Program-made: the position numbers and the translations under genes | The notes under the pieces: model-generated | What the model was told of the DNA's origin: nothing | Seen by the model: only the letters and a program-made list of their open reading frames with translations | Databases searched by the model: none | Shown: positions 63,513 to 64,000 of the stretch, one piece after another | Numbering within the stretch: the first letter of the stretch is position 1 | Layout of the letters: the number at the start of each line of letters is the position of its first letter | Source: Hawksworthiomyces lignivorus | Lineage: Eukaryota; Ascomycota; Sordariomycetes; Ophiostomatales; Ophiostomataceae | Direction of reading: 5' to 3' | DNA length: 64,000 nt | NCBI GenBank assembly: GCA_002917075.1 | Contig: NTMA01000044.1 | Coordinates: forward strand, 186,001 to 250,000

Positions 63513-64000
63513 ATGGATACGCCCCCCAAGGAAACTATCGTTGCGCACGTCGAGGACGACGCAGATGGTCTTGCGGAGATCGCCAAGAGCAGCACGGCCT
63601 ATGCGCTGCAAGGCCCGCATCACCGTGTCCGCAAGACGGGCCTCGAGCGCCGGCTAGTCTGGAAGCAGGACCTGCTGATCGTGCCGCTGCTGGCGCTCGT
63701 CTACTTTGTGACCTTTTTGGTGGGTTGAGATTTTTTTGTTTTTGTTTTTGTTTTTGTTTGCTTCTTCTCTTGTTCTCGTATCACAACGTGCCGTCGTCTG
63801 ACATACCACAGGACCGCAACAGCTTCGGCAACGGCAAGCTCCTGGGCTTGACCACCGAGCTGCACATGACGGCCGACCAGTACAGCGACGCAGCCCAGCT
63901 GTTCTGTGCGTCGCAGCCCAACCCCCCCACCCCCCCCCAGCCCGGCCCATGCTGGCGCCCTGCTAACCCTGATCCCTGATAGTCGTCGGCTACACCGTCT
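63513..64000 (+). CDS. MFS transporter, anion:cation symporter (allantoate/tartrate permease-like), 5' part
   Basis: The gene runs off the window. Exons: 63513-63719, 63812-63905 and 63983 to beyond 64000, with introns of 92 and 77 nt (GTGGGT...CCACAG and GTGCGT...TGATAG) that keep frame. The N-terminal 55 residues are cytosolic; the first membrane segment is DLLIVPLLALVYFVTFL, followed across the exon junction by DRNSFGNGKLLGL. This is the loop signature of the Dal5/Tna1/TtuB-like ACS family (LDRxNxGNA-type). The third exon begins FVGYTV as expected for the second segment. Family members import small organic anions such as allantoate, nicotinate or tartrate with H+. Its place at the end of the cluster suggests it imports the pathway substrate. 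The first intron has a (TTTTTG) repeat. Confidence 0.82.

Overview
The window is genomic DNA of a filamentous ascomycete (Pezizomycotina). Coding regions are broken by short spliceosomal introns (mostly 50-110 nt, GTRNGN...YAG). The gene content is typical of that group: HET-domain incompatibility genes, a HET-NACHT-WD40 receptor, Zn2Cys6 and bHLH regulators, a P450, a DUF3638 giant protein and fused DUF1446-DUF4387. I cannot name the species from sequence alone. Coding islands, several very GC-rich at third positions, are separated by long AT-rich spacers holding microsatellites and decayed repeats. The number of broken genes and HET genes suggests an accessory or subtelomere-like region.

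Layout. 0-8 kb: 3' end of a DUF3638-type gene, a GT1 glycosyltransferase and an arabinitol-dehydrogenase-like SDR. 9-14.3 kb: an HNWD-type NLR (HET-NACHT-13 WD40 repeats) with an in-frame stop, then a solo-LTR-like element abutting a truncated FAD oxidoreductase. 17-27.5 kb: bHLH regulator, Zn2Cys6 regulator (interrupted), cytochrome P450 and a second Zn2Cys6 regulator. 29-41 kb: DJ-1/Hsp31 protein, a 559-aa orphan, a vWA protein, a broken CorA-like membrane protein and a Ser/Pro-rich orphan. 42-54 kb: repeat-rich stretch with a carbohydrate-binding-like fragment, a HET gene, a broken F-box gene next to a second LTR copy with a 5-bp target duplication, a divergent SDR / OrsD-type zinc-finger regulator pair, and a truncated AAA+ ATPase. 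54.6-64 kb: a compact GC-rich gene cluster.

That last cluster is the most interesting part. A cyclase-family metal hydrolase, class II aldolase, tartrate/D-malate dehydrogenase (TtuC/DmlA type), D-2-hydroxyacid dehydrogenase, fused DUF1446-DUF4387 protein and an anion:cation-symporter-type MFS transporter sit in two divergent blocks around shared promoters. The transporter + TtuC + hydroxyacid-reductase combination recalls bacterial tartrate-utilisation operons. This suggests an uncharacterised fungal pathway for uptake and breakdown of a hydroxy-acid or related small anion; the substrate is unknown.

A second theme is gene decay. Four genes (NLR, Zn2Cys6 factor, CorA-like protein, F-box protein) are each interrupted by a single in-frame TAA or TAG where the reading frame and family similarity continue on both sides.
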